Below, one piece after another: positions 25,446-33,727 of a stretch of 64,000 nt of DNA; the stretch's first letter is position 1, and the number at the start of each line of letters is the position of its first letter. The stretch is taken from contig CAYQSU010000003.1 in assembly GCA_964420325.1 (NCBI GenBank), positions 25,549-89,548 of the forward strand. The letters are read 5' to 3'. The translations under genes were made by a program, and so were the position numbers. Under the pieces are notes generated by a model. The model did no database searches, was not told the DNA's origin, and saw only the letters and a program-made list of their open reading frames with translations. Origin of the DNA: CAYQSU01 sp964420325. GTDB taxonomy: Bacteria; Pseudomonadota; Alphaproteobacteria; Rhodospirillales; Defluviicoccaceae.

Positions 25446-26278
25446 AGCCTGAACTCCGCTTCGAGATCGGCGACCGTGGCGGTGGCTATCCCGATCCCCG
25501 GCTGGTAGGGACGGCGGTCGCCCCGGTACAGCACGCCAATGTTGAAGCCGTCGTCGCTCATGATCCGCCTGGCAGCCCGGACCGGGTCGTCGGTCGCCTC
25601 CACCGGCGCCTTGTGCACCATCGTCTTCCACTCCCGCTCGTCCGGCCGGAAGGTGACGCAGGGGCTCAGGATCTCGACGAACGAGAAGCCCGGGTGGCGA
25701 GCCGCCTCGACGATCGTCCTGGCGGTCGCGTTGGGGTCGCCCGAGAACGTGCGAGCGACGAAGTTGGCTCCGGAGGCGAGCGCGATGACCAGCGGGTGGA
25801 ACGGACGGAGGCCGGTGCCGCCGGGGGCGAGCGCGCTGTCCCAGTCCGGCTCGGTGGTAGGCGAGGGCTGCCCCTTGGTCATGCCGTACACTCGGTTGTC
25901 CATGACGATGCAGGTAAGGTCGATGTTGCGGCGGCAGGCGTGGAGAAAGTGGTTGCCGCCGATGGAGAAGCCGTCGCCGTCGCCGGTCATGACGAACACC
26001 TGGAGATCCGGCCGCGCCACCTTGAGCCCTGTGCCGAGGGCGAGCGCACGGCCGTGCACGCCGTGAAAGCCGTAGCACGCGGTGTAGGCCGGAAACCGCG
26101 ACGAGCAGCCGATGCCGGAGACCACCGCTACCTGTTCGGGCGGAATCGAGAGTTCCGCGAGCGCCTTGGTGAAGGCGAGCAGGACATGGTGGTCGCCGCA
26201 GCCCGGACACCACACCGGCTTGACATCGGACCGGTAGTCGCTGGCCTTGCGCGCCAGTGTTCGCGGGGCGGTCGACAT
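25442..26278 (-). CDS. korB: 2-oxoglutarate:ferredoxin oxidoreductase beta subunit (KorB)
   Basis: 278 residues. The TPP/Fe-S subunit has cysteines in VWCPGCGDHH and GIGCSSRFP plus ILSPCVTF, the usual four cluster ligands. The TPP-Mg motif is GDGDGFSIGGNHF with DNRVYGMTKGQ. It uses CoA and a 2-oxoacid, producing CO2, acyl-CoA and reduced ferredoxin. Start ATG 26278 shares one base with the korA stop (TGATG) and has GGAGG seven bases upstream; an ATG 12 bases further up is possible. In Thauera the KGOR encoded beside the benzoyl-CoA reductase genes reduces its ferredoxin; the same arrangement here supports 2-oxoglutarate as substrate. Confidence 0.9.
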   Translation of the reverse strand: MSTAPRTLARKASDYRSDVKPVWCPGCGDHHVLLAFTKALAELSIPPEQVAVVSGIGCSSRFPAYTACYGFHGVHGRALALGTGLKVARPDLQVFVMTGDGDGFSIGGNHFLHACRRNIDLTCIVMDNRVYGMTKGQPSPTTEPDWDSALAPGGTGLRPFHPLVIALASGANFVARTFSGDPNATARTIVEAARHPGFSFVEILSPCVTFRPDEREWKTMVHKAPVEATDDPVRAARRIMSDDGFNIGVLYRGDRRPYQPGIGIATATVADLEAEFRL

Positions 26279-27999
26279 CAGCGCCTCCATTGCATCAGCT
26301 GGTCGAAGATCTCGCCGGGCCGCATCGGCAACGGGCCTGGCCGGTGGTAGACCCGCACCTCGCCCGCAAGGTCAAGCTGGCTGCGCAGGTGCCTGTAGAA
26401 CTGCGCCGAGTGGGACTGCTCGACGACGAGGGTCTGCCCGGCGCCGGTCAGCGCCTGCTGCAGCCGGCGCACCGGCAGCGGCGAGATCAGCCTCAGCGCG
26501 ATCAGCCGCACGCCGAGCCCGGCGGCCGCGCAGCGGGCGATCGCCTCGCGCGAGGCGCCGGTCGACGACCCCCAGGTCACCAGCGCCACCTCTCCGTCGC
26601 CCTCGACATCGGCCCACAGCTCCCCGTAGTCGAACCGCTCCAGCTTGTCCCGGCGCTTGTCGAGCTGCCGCAGGTGATCCTCGGCCCGGCTCGACGGAAT
26701 CCCGCGCTCGTCATGGGTGAGCCCGTCGGCCGTGTACTGGCGGCCGGCGGCGCCCGGGATCGCCATCGGCGAGACGCCGTCGCCGGTCAGCCGGTAGCGG
26801 CGATAGCCGTCGGGGGCGTCCGCGGCCGTCGTCCTCGCGGCCGAGGTTGCCGGCTCGGGCGGCCGGTCGACGGCCACACGCATCTGCGCCATCAGCTGGT
26901 CGGAGAGGACGATCGTCGGCGCCTGCAGCGCTTCGGCGAGATGCACTGCCCAGGCGGTGGTCGAGACGCAGTCGCTCGCCGACAAGGGTGCCACCACCGG
27001 GTGCGGTGCATCGCCGTGGCAGCCGTAGACGGCAATGTTGAGGTCGGCCTGCTCGGACTTGGTGGGGATGCCCGTGGACGGCCCGCCGCGCATGACGTCG
27101 ACGACCACCACCGGCGTCTCCGAGGCGACCGCAAGGCCGAGGGATTCGATCATCAGCGCCAACCCTGGGCCCGAGGTTGCGGTCAGCGACGGCGTGCCGC
27201 CGAACGAGGCACCGATGGCCATGTTGATCGACGCGAGCTCATCCTCGGCCTGAACCAGCACCCCGCCCACTCGCGGCAGCGCCGACGACAGCCACTCGAG
27301 AAGCTCGGTCGCAGGCGTTATCGGATAGGCGGCGGCGAAGCGGATGCCGCCCTCGACCGCGCCGAGGCCCGCCGCCTCGTTGCCGGTGAGGAGCCAGCGT
27401 CCGCCGTTGGCGGGGGCGGCGGGCGGCATCGGCGTCGGGAACGCGAGGTTCGCCGCCGCCTCGATGCCGCGCCCGATGGCGGCGAGACCGGCCACGATCG
27501 CGGCGGGGCCCTTGTCGGCGAGGCGTCCGCGCAGCACGCCGGCGGCGACCTCGTAAGGCAGATTGAGGAGCCCGAGAGCCACGCCCAGCGCCAACATGTT
27601 GGCCCGGCCATCGGCGATCTGCTTCGCCAGCTCCTTGAAGGGTATCTCGATGCGGCGCGCGCCCGAGGCCGCCATCGCCTCCGGCACCTCGCCGTCCTCG
27701 TCACCGATGATCAGGCTGTCCTGGGTGAGGACGATCTCCGCCGCGAAGCGGCCGGCGTTGTTCCAGTCGATCCCGATCAGCACGTCGAAGCGGTCGTCCA
27801 TGCACGCGACCGGCCGCGTCGCCAGCCTGAGCAGGGCCGCCGCCTCGCCGCCGCGGATCTGCGGGCCGACCGAGCGGGCCAGGAGCCCGTACCAGCCGGC
27901 CCGCGCCGCCGCCTCGAGGAGGATCTCTCCGGCGGTCAGCGTGCCCGCGCCGCCGCTGCCGACAATGGCGATCGAGATGCTGTTGTTCGTGGCGCCCAA
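26278..27999 (-). CDS. korA: 2-oxoglutarate:ferredoxin oxidoreductase alpha subunit, gamma-alpha fusion (KorA)
   Basis: About 573 residues from TTG 27999, which has AAGGAGG nine bases upstream; an ATG at 28035 adds MTTRREARRTAV and lacks a spaced ribosome site. The N-terminal gamma domain (SIAIVGSGGAGTLTAGEILL, GPQIRGGEAA) occupies about 1-185. The alpha domain follows (GNEAAGLGAVEGGIRFAAAYPITPATEL, GPGLALMIESLGLA, HGDAPHPVVAP). Such gamma-alpha fusion is standard for KorA. With KorB it supplies low-potential ferredoxin for benzoyl-CoA reduction. Divergent from had across a gap with a strong inverted repeat, so the two operons probably share control. Confidence 0.9.
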   Translation of the reverse strand: MGATNNSISIAIVGSGGAGTLTAGEILLEAAARAGWYGLLARSVGPQIRGGEAAALLRLATRPVACMDDRFDVLIGIDWNNAGRFAAEIVLTQDSLIIGDEDGEVPEAMAASGARRIEIPFKELAKQIADGRANMLALGVALGLLNLPYEVAAGVLRGRLADKGPAAIVAGLAAIGRGIEAAANLAFPTPMPPAAPANGGRWLLTGNEAAGLGAVEGGIRFAAAYPITPATELLEWLSSALPRVGGVLVQAEDELASINMAIGASFGGTPSLTATSGPGLALMIESLGLAVASETPVVVVDVMRGGPSTGIPTKSEQADLNIAVYGCHGDAPHPVVAPLSASDCVSTTAWAVHLAEALQAPTIVLSDQLMAQMRVAVDRPPEPATSAARTTAADAPDGYRRYRLTGDGVSPMAIPGAAGRQYTADGLTHDERGIPSSRAEDHLRQLDKRRDKLERFDYGELWADVEGDGEVALVTWGSSTGASREAIARCAAAGLGVRLIALRLISPLPVRRLQQALTGAGQTLVVEQSHSAQFYRHLRSQLDLAGEVRVYHRPGPLPMRPGEIFDQLMQWRR

Positions 28000-28084
28000 T
28001 ACCGCCGTCCTCCTTGCCTCGCGCCGGGTCGTCATCCTCGTCCGCGGGCCGCCCGGGCGCCAGATGAATTTGGCGCTTGACGGA

Positions 28085-28108
28085 AAATAAGTATTGTCGT
28101 ACTTATTT
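28085..28108. promoter_or_regulatory. Operator-like inverted repeat between korA and had
   Basis: Perfect 9-bp arms AAATAAGTA (28085-28093) and TACTTATTT (28100-28108) with a 6-base spacer TTGTCG. Its core AGTA-TTGTCG-TACT aligns to the other island sites (same N6 spacing, TCGTAC shared). It is central in the 247-base gap between the divergent korA and had genes and is conspicuously AT-rich for this genome, consistent with a promoter/operator serving both. Confidence 0.65.
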
Positions 28109-28246
28109 ACCCTAATAGACCAGGGAGGGAATTGTCAACCGCCGCAGGAACCGCCGCTCGCCCCCGCATCCCGGCGCACTCCGGGATCGGAGCCGGCCCG
28201 ACCACCTTCCGGCGCTCGCAAGCTCCTCCTCAGAGCGAGGTGTCCC

Positions 28247-29320
28247 ATGACTGACGTCGCGACCCGCTGGCAGATGACCGAGAGCAGCCGGCCGCTGGCG
28301 CCCGCGACCTTCGATCCGTTTCCGCCCGGAGAGGGCGAGGTCGTCGTCAGCGTCGCTGGCTGCGGCGTGTGCCACACCGACCTCGGCTTCTATTACGATG
28401 GGGTGCGCACCAAGCACGCCCTGCCGCTCGCGCTCGGCCATGAGATCAGCGGCCGTGTCGTGGCAACGGGGGCGGGGGCGGAGCAGTGGCAGGGAAAGGC
28501 CGTGATCGTCCCCGCCGTCATTCCGTGCGGGCGGTGCGATGTCTGCCGGCGTGGCAAGTCGACCATCTGTCCCAACCAGAAAATGCCCGGCAACGACATT
28601 CACGGCGGCTTCGCCAGCCACGTCGTGGTTCCGGCGCACGGGCTCTGCCCGGTCGACGAGAAGCGGCTGGCGGCGATCGGCATGGACCTCGCCGAGACGT
28701 CGGTGATCGCCGACGCCTTGACCACGCCGTACCAGGCCGCAGTCCAGGCCGGGCTCGCGCCTGGCGACCTCGCCATCGTCGTCGGCGTCGGCGGCATCGG
28801 CGGCTACGCCGTGCAGGTGGCGAGCGCGCTCGGCGCCTCCGTCGTCGCGATCGACGTCGATCCGGCGAAGCTGGAGGCCATGGCCGAGTACGGCGCGACC
28901 TCGACGCTGAACGCCCGCACCCTCGACGCCCGGGCCCTGCGCAAGGCCGTCACTGATTTCGCCAGGGACAAGGGCCTCCGCGCGACCGAGTGGGTAATCT
29001 TCGAGTGCTCCGGCACCGCCGCCGGCCAACTCACCGCCTATGGCCTCCTGACCCACGGCGCCACGCTCTGCGTCGTCGGCTTCACCATGGACCGGGTGGA
29101 GATCCGACTCTCCAACCTGATGGCCTTCCACGGCCGCGCCCTCGGCAACTGGGGCTGCGCCCCGGAGCTCTATCCCGAAGCCCTCGAGCTGGTCTTGAGT
29201 GGACGGGTCAAGGTCAAGCCCTTCGTTGAGAAGCATCCGCTTGCCGACATCAACCGCATCTTCGAGGCCGTGCACGCGGGCGCCCTGAAACGTCGCGCCG
29301 TGCTGGTACCGGATGCCTGA
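28247..29320 (+). CDS. had: 6-hydroxycyclohex-1-ene-1-carbonyl-CoA dehydrogenase
   Basis: 357-residue zinc alcohol-dehydrogenase family protein. Catalytic-zinc motif GCGVCHTDLGFYYDGV near residue 38, GHEISGRV near 65, the four-cysteine structural zinc loop CGRCDVCRRGKSTIC near 93-107, and the Rossmann motif VGVGGIGGYAVQ near 180. It oxidises 6-hydroxycyclohex-1-ene-1-carbonyl-CoA to the 6-oxo compound with NAD. Start ATG 28247 gives a length near that of Thauera Had; the frame is open further upstream through the operator. First gene of the had-oah-dch-bcrCBAD-fdx operon, 12 bases before oah. Neighbours make the assignment strong. Confidence 0.92.
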   Translation: MTDVATRWQMTESSRPLAPATFDPFPPGEGEVVVSVAGCGVCHTDLGFYYDGVRTKHALPLALGHEISGRVVATGAGAEQWQGKAVIVPAVIPCGRCDVCRRGKSTICPNQKMPGNDIHGGFASHVVVPAHGLCPVDEKRLAAIGMDLAETSVIADALTTPYQAAVQAGLAPGDLAIVVGVGGIGGYAVQVASALGASVVAIDVDPAKLEAMAEYGATSTLNARTLDARALRKAVTDFARDKGLRATEWVIFECSGTAAGQLTAYGLLTHGATLCVVGFTMDRVEIRLSNLMAFHGRALGNWGCAPELYPEALELVLSGRVKVKPFVEKHPLADINRIFEAVHAGALKRRAVLVPDA

Positions 29321-29332
29321 GGGAGGACGATC

Positions 29333-30484
29333 ATGACTGCTGAGGCCGGTGCTCGGAGCCGTTCGGGCGTATCGACGCTCAAGGACCACGACCTGGTGCC
29401 TGAGACGCTGCGGGAGAGCATGACCAACGGCATCGTCTACGAGAAGCGACCGGTGCGCGGAGTCGACGGCGCCGTTGTTCCCGGCCTCTACAACGCCTGG
29501 ATCACGCTCGACAATCCGGCGCAGTTCAACTCGTACACCACCGACATGGTGAAGGGGGTCATTCTCGCCTTTCGCGCCGCCAGCAACGCCCGTGACGTCA
29601 ACGCCGTCGTCTTCACCGGCACCGGCGACAAGGCCTTCTGCACCGGCGGCAACACCAAGGAATATGCCGAGTACTACGCCGGGAGGCCGCTCGAGTACCG
29701 CCAGTATATGCGGCTCTTCAACGACATGGTCTCCGCCATCCTCGGCTGCGACAAGCCGGTCATCTGCCGCGTCAACGGCATGCGCATCGGCGGCGGCCAG
29801 GAGATCGGCATGGCCTGCGACTTCTCGGTCGCCCAGGACCTGGCCCGCTTCGGCCAGGCGGGCCCCAAGCACGGCTCGGCAGCGATCGGCGGCGCCACCG
29901 ACTTCCTGCCGGTGATGATCAACTGCGAGCAGGCGATGGTCTCCGCCGTCCTCTGCGAGCCGTTCTCAGCGCACAAGGCCTATCGCCTCGGCATCGTCAT
30001 GGACGTGGTGCCGGCGCTGAAGGTCGACGGCCAGTTCGTCGCCAACCCCCTGGTGTGGACCGACCGCATGCTCGACGCGTTCGGGCGCATCGTCTACGGC
30101 GAGGCCAAAACCGGCGAGGCGGCGGCCGAAGGCAAGGCGCTGTTGGCGAAGGGCGAGGTCGATCTCTCCCGGCTCGACCGGGCGGTCGAGGACCTGTGCA
30201 CCAAGCTCGTCTACACCTTCCCCGACTGCGTCACCAAGAGCCTCGAGGAACTGCGGAAGCCGAAGCTCGAGGCCTGGAACGCCAACAAGGAGAACTCGCG
30301 CTCCTGGCTCGCCCTCAACATGATGACCGAGGCGAGAGCCGGCTTCCGCGCCTTCAACGAAGGCACCAAGGAGACCGGCCGCGAGATCGACTTCGTCGCC
30401 CTGAGGCAGGCCCTGGCCCGTGGCGAGCCGTGGACCGACGAGCTGACGGAAAGCCTGATGCCGCGGGCAAGGGCCGCCGAATGA
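29333..30484 (+). CDS. oah: 6-oxocyclohex-1-ene-1-carbonyl-CoA hydrolase (ring-opening)
   Basis: 383 residues, crotonase fold with a long N-terminal extension and a C-terminal arm, as in Oah/BamA. Oxyanion-hole regions are GTGDKAFCTGGNTKEYAEYY (near 100-120) and RVNGMRIGGGQEIGMACDF (near 145-165). GPKHGSAAIGGATDFLP is highly characteristic of the family. It adds two waters and opens the ring, giving 3-hydroxypimelyl-CoA. GGGAGGA precedes ATG 29333 by eight bases. The TGA overlaps the dch ATG (ATGA), so translation is coupled. This protein is the usual marker for anaerobic aromatic degradation. Confidence 0.95.
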   Translation: MTAEAGARSRSGVSTLKDHDLVPETLRESMTNGIVYEKRPVRGVDGAVVPGLYNAWITLDNPAQFNSYTTDMVKGVILAFRAASNARDVNAVVFTGTGDKAFCTGGNTKEYAEYYAGRPLEYRQYMRLFNDMVSAILGCDKPVICRVNGMRIGGGQEIGMACDFSVAQDLARFGQAGPKHGSAAIGGATDFLPVMINCEQAMVSAVLCEPFSAHKAYRLGIVMDVVPALKVDGQFVANPLVWTDRMLDAFGRIVYGEAKTGEAAAEGKALLAKGEVDLSRLDRAVEDLCTKLVYTFPDCVTKSLEELRKPKLEAWNANKENSRSWLALNMMTEARAGFRAFNEGTKETGREIDFVALRQALARGEPWTDELTESLMPRARAAE

Positions 30485-31248
30485 CCGGCCCGCTCAAGGT
30501 CTGGCTGGAGCACGAGGACCGGCTGTTGCGGCTGCGTCTCTCGCGGCCGAAGGCCAACCTGATCGATCACGAGATGATCGCCGCGCTCGCCGAGGCGTTC
30601 GCCGCGCAGGCGGCCAACAGCGACCTCTGCGGCATCCTCGTCGATGCCGACGGTCCGCATTTCAGCTTTGGCGCCAGCGTCGAGGAGCATCTCCCGGAGC
30701 CGTGCGCCGAGATGCTGAAGGGCATTCACGGCCTCGTCCGCACCATGATTGACTGTCCCGTGCCGATCCTCGTCGCGGTCAGGGGCCAATGCCTGGGCGG
30801 CGGCCTGGAGGTGGCGCTCGCGGGCCACCTCCTGTTCGTCGCCAACGATGCTCGGCTCGGGCAACCGGAGATCAGGCTCGGCGTGTTCGCACCGGCCGCC
30901 TCCTGCCTGATGCCGGAGCGCATCGCCCAGGCGCAGGCCGAAGACCTTCTGATCTCGGGACGAAGCGTCGGCGCCGCCGAGGCCATCGCCATCGGCCTCG
31001 CCAACGAGGCCGCCGTCGATCCGGAGCGCGCCGCGCTTGCCTACTTCGAGACGCACCTTGCGCCGCGCAGCGCGAGTTCCTTGCGCTATGCGGTGCGGGC
31101 GGCGCGGGCCGGTTTCGTCGACCGCGTCAAGGCCAAGATCGATGTCGTCGAGACGCTCTATCTGGAAGGACTGATGGCGACCCGGGACGCGGTCGAGGGG
31201 CTCGAGTCGTTCATCGAGAAGAGGCCGGCACAATGGCAGAACCGTTAG
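30481..31248 (+). CDS. dch: Cyclohexa-1,5-diene-1-carbonyl-CoA hydratase
   Basis: 255-residue crotonase-family protein. LSRPKANLIDHEM near residue 20, FSFGASVEEHLPE near 60-75 (oxyanion segment) and VRGQCLGGGLEVALAGH near 100-116 correspond to the Dch family, which hydrates the dienoyl-CoA made by benzoyl-CoA reductase to 6-hydroxycyclohex-1-ene-1-carbonyl-CoA. ATG 30481 overlaps the oah stop and its 3' end overlaps bcrC by 16 bases. Its place directly before the reductase genes is strong context. A general enoyl-CoA hydratase function is the only alternative. Confidence 0.92.
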   Translation: MTGPLKVWLEHEDRLLRLRLSRPKANLIDHEMIAALAEAFAAQAANSDLCGILVDADGPHFSFGASVEEHLPEPCAEMLKGIHGLVRTMIDCPVPILVAVRGQCLGGGLEVALAGHLLFVANDARLGQPEIRLGVFAPAASCLMPERIAQAQAEDLLISGRSVGAAEAIAIGLANEAAVDPERAALAYFETHLAPRSASSLRYAVRAARAGFVDRVKAKIDVVETLYLEGLMATRDAVEGLESFIEKRPAQWQNR

Positions 31249-32420
31249 GAGTGCGCACCACCGAGGAGATCGTCGGCCAGTGCCAGGCGCTGTTCGAGGA
31301 TCTGCAGTTCACGGCCGCCCGCGCCTGGAAGGCGGCCGAGGCGGGACGCAAGGTGATCGGCTACATGCCGATCTACGTGCCGCGCGAGATCATCCATGCG
31401 GCGGGCATGCTGCCGCTCGGCGTCCTCGGCGGCGGCGATCAACTGGAGGTGATCCACGGCGACGCCTACTACCAGAGCTACATCTGCCGCATCCCCCGCT
31501 CGACCATCGAGCTCGGCATCTCCGGCCGCCTCGACTTCATCGACGGCATGTTGTTCCCCAGTATCTGCGACGTGATCCGCAACCTGTCCGGCATGTGGAA
31601 GCTGTTGTTCCCCGACGTCTACTCCCGGTACTTCGACGTGCCCCAGAACTACCGTGACGAAATCGGCGGCACCTATTATGTCTCGGAGCTCGCGGAGCTG
31701 CGCGACGGCCTGGAACGTCTCGGCGGTCGCGCCGTCACCAACGACGCGCTGCGCCAGTCGATCGTCGTCTACAACGAGAACCGCCGCCTGGTGCGCGAGC
31801 TCTATGCGTTGCGCACGGAGCGCCCGTGGCAGGCGCCGGCGCACGAGGCTTACCTGGTGCTCCGCGCCGGGATGGTCCTCCCCGTCGAGGAGCACTCGCA
31901 GCTGATCCGCGACTACCTGGCAGCGGCCGCCGCCGAGGGCCGGCCGGTGCGGGACAACTGCCGCATCGTCGTCACCGGCGCGTTCTGCGAGCAGCCGCCG
32001 CTCAACCTGATCAAGTCGCTGGAGATGGCCGGCTGCTACGTGGTCGACGACGACCTCCTGCTGGTCACCCGCTGGCTCATCGGCGACGTGCCGACCGAGG
32101 GCGATCCCCTCGAGACGCTCGCCCGGGCCTTCCTCCACCACTCGGAGAGCACCGCCGCCAAGTACGAGCCGGATCTGGCGAAGAAGGGCCGCTACCTCGT
32201 CGAGGCGGTACGGCGGTCGGGCGCCGAGGGCGTCATCTTCGCCGCGCCCAGCTTCTGCGACCCGGCGCTGCTCGACCGGCCGATGCTGCAGCACGTGCTC
32301 GCCGACGCCGGCATTCCCTACATCGCCTTCAAGTACGCCGAGAACTCCGGCCAGATGCAGCCGATCCGCGAACAGGCCGGCACCTTCGCGGACTCGATCA
32401 AGCTATGGAGCGAAGCATGA
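31233..32420 (+). CDS. bcrC: Benzoyl-CoA reductase subunit C
   Basis: 395 residues, 2-hydroxyglutaryl-CoA dehydratase D-component/HgdB-like family. It begins MAEPLGVRTTEEIVGQCQALF. PIYVPREIIHAAGMLPLG near 48-65 and the cysteines in SYICRIPRS, FPSICDVIRN, GAFCEQPP and APSFCDPALL are candidates for [4Fe-4S] ligation and the substrate site. With BcrB it forms the catalytic module that reduces the aromatic ring. A frame upstream is open, but ATG 31233 gives the family length and overlaps dch by 16 bases. Subunit length close to Thauera BcrC. Confidence 0.95.
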   Translation: MAEPLGVRTTEEIVGQCQALFEDLQFTAARAWKAAEAGRKVIGYMPIYVPREIIHAAGMLPLGVLGGGDQLEVIHGDAYYQSYICRIPRSTIELGISGRLDFIDGMLFPSICDVIRNLSGMWKLLFPDVYSRYFDVPQNYRDEIGGTYYVSELAELRDGLERLGGRAVTNDALRQSIVVYNENRRLVRELYALRTERPWQAPAHEAYLVLRAGMVLPVEEHSQLIRDYLAAAAAEGRPVRDNCRIVVTGAFCEQPPLNLIKSLEMAGCYVVDDDLLLVTRWLIGDVPTEGDPLETLARAFLHHSESTAAKYEPDLAKKGRYLVEAVRRSGAEGVIFAAPSFCDPALLDRPMLQHVLADAGIPYIAFKYAENSGQMQPIREQAGTFADSIKLWSEA

Positions 32421-33727
32421 CCCAGACCGCCGCCAAGAAGGACGTCGTCAAGGACTCCTCGATGCTTAAGCAGAAGGAGATGATCGCCGCGCACTACCAG
32501 CGCCTGTCGACGGCCAAGGAGGACGGCCGCAAGGTCGCCGCCACGTTCGTCCCCGGCAACCTCAACGAGCTGATCATGTGCTTCGATCTGCTCAACAACC
32601 TGCCGGAGGTCAACGCCATCCAGAGCGGGCTCCGGAAGCAGAGCGGCGGCTTCATCATGGAGGCCGAGAAGATCGGCCATTCCGAGGACGTCTGCACCTA
32701 TGTGAAATCGGACATCGGCATGCTCGCCCGCGGCTCGACCGGCCCCTATGGCCTCAAGATGCCCGAGCCCGACGTGCTGCTGCTCTCCTACACCGGTTGC
32801 TTCACCTTCATGAAATGGTTCGAGCTCTTGCGCGAGCAGTACAAGTGCCTGACGATCATGCTGCACACCCCCTATACCGGCGACGGCCGCGTCACCGACA
32901 ACATGCGGAACTACATGGTCAAGCAGCTCAAGGAGGAGGTGATCCCCAAGCTCGAGGAGGTCAGCGGCGTCAAGTTCGATATCGACCGCCTGCGCGAATA
33001 CCTGAAGGAGTCGGTGAGGGCCGAGGACGACCTCGTCTGGGTGCTGCAGAGCGCCAAGAACACGCCCTCGCCGATCGACGCCTACTTCGGCGGCATCTAC
33101 TACATCGGGCCGATCTTCGGCGCCTTCCGCGGCACCGATGACGCCACCGACTACTACCGCTCCCTCCGCGCCGAGGTCGAGGAGCGGCTTGCCGAGCGCC
33201 AGGGGCCGGTGACCCCGGACGGCGACATGGGCGAGGAGAAGTATCGGCTGGTCGTCGAGGGTCCCCCCAACTACACGAGCTTCCGCGACTTCTGGAAGAT
33301 GTTCTACGACGAAGGTGCGGTAGTGGTCGCCTCCAGCTACACGAAGGTCGGCGGCGTCTACGACTTCGGCTTCCGCCACGATCCCGACCATCCCCTGGAG
33401 ACGCTCGCCGACTACTGTCTCGGCGTCTACACCAACCGCAGCCTGCCGCAACGGGTCGAGATGCTGGCCTCCTACGTCGACGACTACAAGGCGGACGGGC
33501 TCCTGGTGAACTCGATCAAGAGCTGCAACAGCTTCTCGGCCGGCCAGCTCCTGATCATGCGGGAGGTCGAGAAGCGCACCGGCAAGCCGGCGGCGTTCAT
33601 CGAGTCCGACCTCGTCGATCCCCGCTACTTCTCGCCCGCCAACATCAAGAACCGGCTCGAGAGCTATTTCCAGATGATCGACCAGAAGCGCGCCAGCAGC
33701 CGCGTCGCGGCGGGAGCGCCGGCATGA
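32417..33727 (+). CDS. bcrB: Benzoyl-CoA reductase subunit B
   Basis: 436 residues, same superfamily as BcrC. VPGNLNELIMCFDLLNNLPE near 45-65, GHSEDVCTYVKSDIGML near 90-106, LLLSYTGCFTFMKWFE near 125-140 and VNSIKSCNSFSAGQLL near 370 carry the conserved cysteines. It is the partner of BcrC in the ring-reducing module with the bridging cofactors. ATG 32417 overlaps the bcrC stop by four bases; an in-frame ATG 12 bases upstream would extend it slightly. The family has homologues in 2-hydroxyacyl-CoA dehydratases, but the complete C-B-A-D order settles the identity. Confidence 0.95.
   Translation: MTQTAAKKDVVKDSSMLKQKEMIAAHYQRLSTAKEDGRKVAATFVPGNLNELIMCFDLLNNLPEVNAIQSGLRKQSGGFIMEAEKIGHSEDVCTYVKSDIGMLARGSTGPYGLKMPEPDVLLLSYTGCFTFMKWFELLREQYKCLTIMLHTPYTGDGRVTDNMRNYMVKQLKEEVIPKLEEVSGVKFDIDRLREYLKESVRAEDDLVWVLQSAKNTPSPIDAYFGGIYYIGPIFGAFRGTDDATDYYRSLRAEVEERLAERQGPVTPDGDMGEEKYRLVVEGPPNYTSFRDFWKMFYDEGAVVVASSYTKVGGVYDFGFRHDPDHPLETLADYCLGVYTNRSLPQRVEMLASYVDDYKADGLLVNSIKSCNSFSAGQLLIMREVEKRTGKPAAFIESDLVDPRYFSPANIKNRLESYFQMIDQKRASSRVAAGAPA

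Noticed and set aside
25442..28035. Reading the KorBA pair as pyruvate:ferredoxin oxidoreductase
   Set aside because: The two-subunit gamma-alpha fusion plus short beta subunit is the KorAB layout; PFOR is normally one long chain or four subunits.
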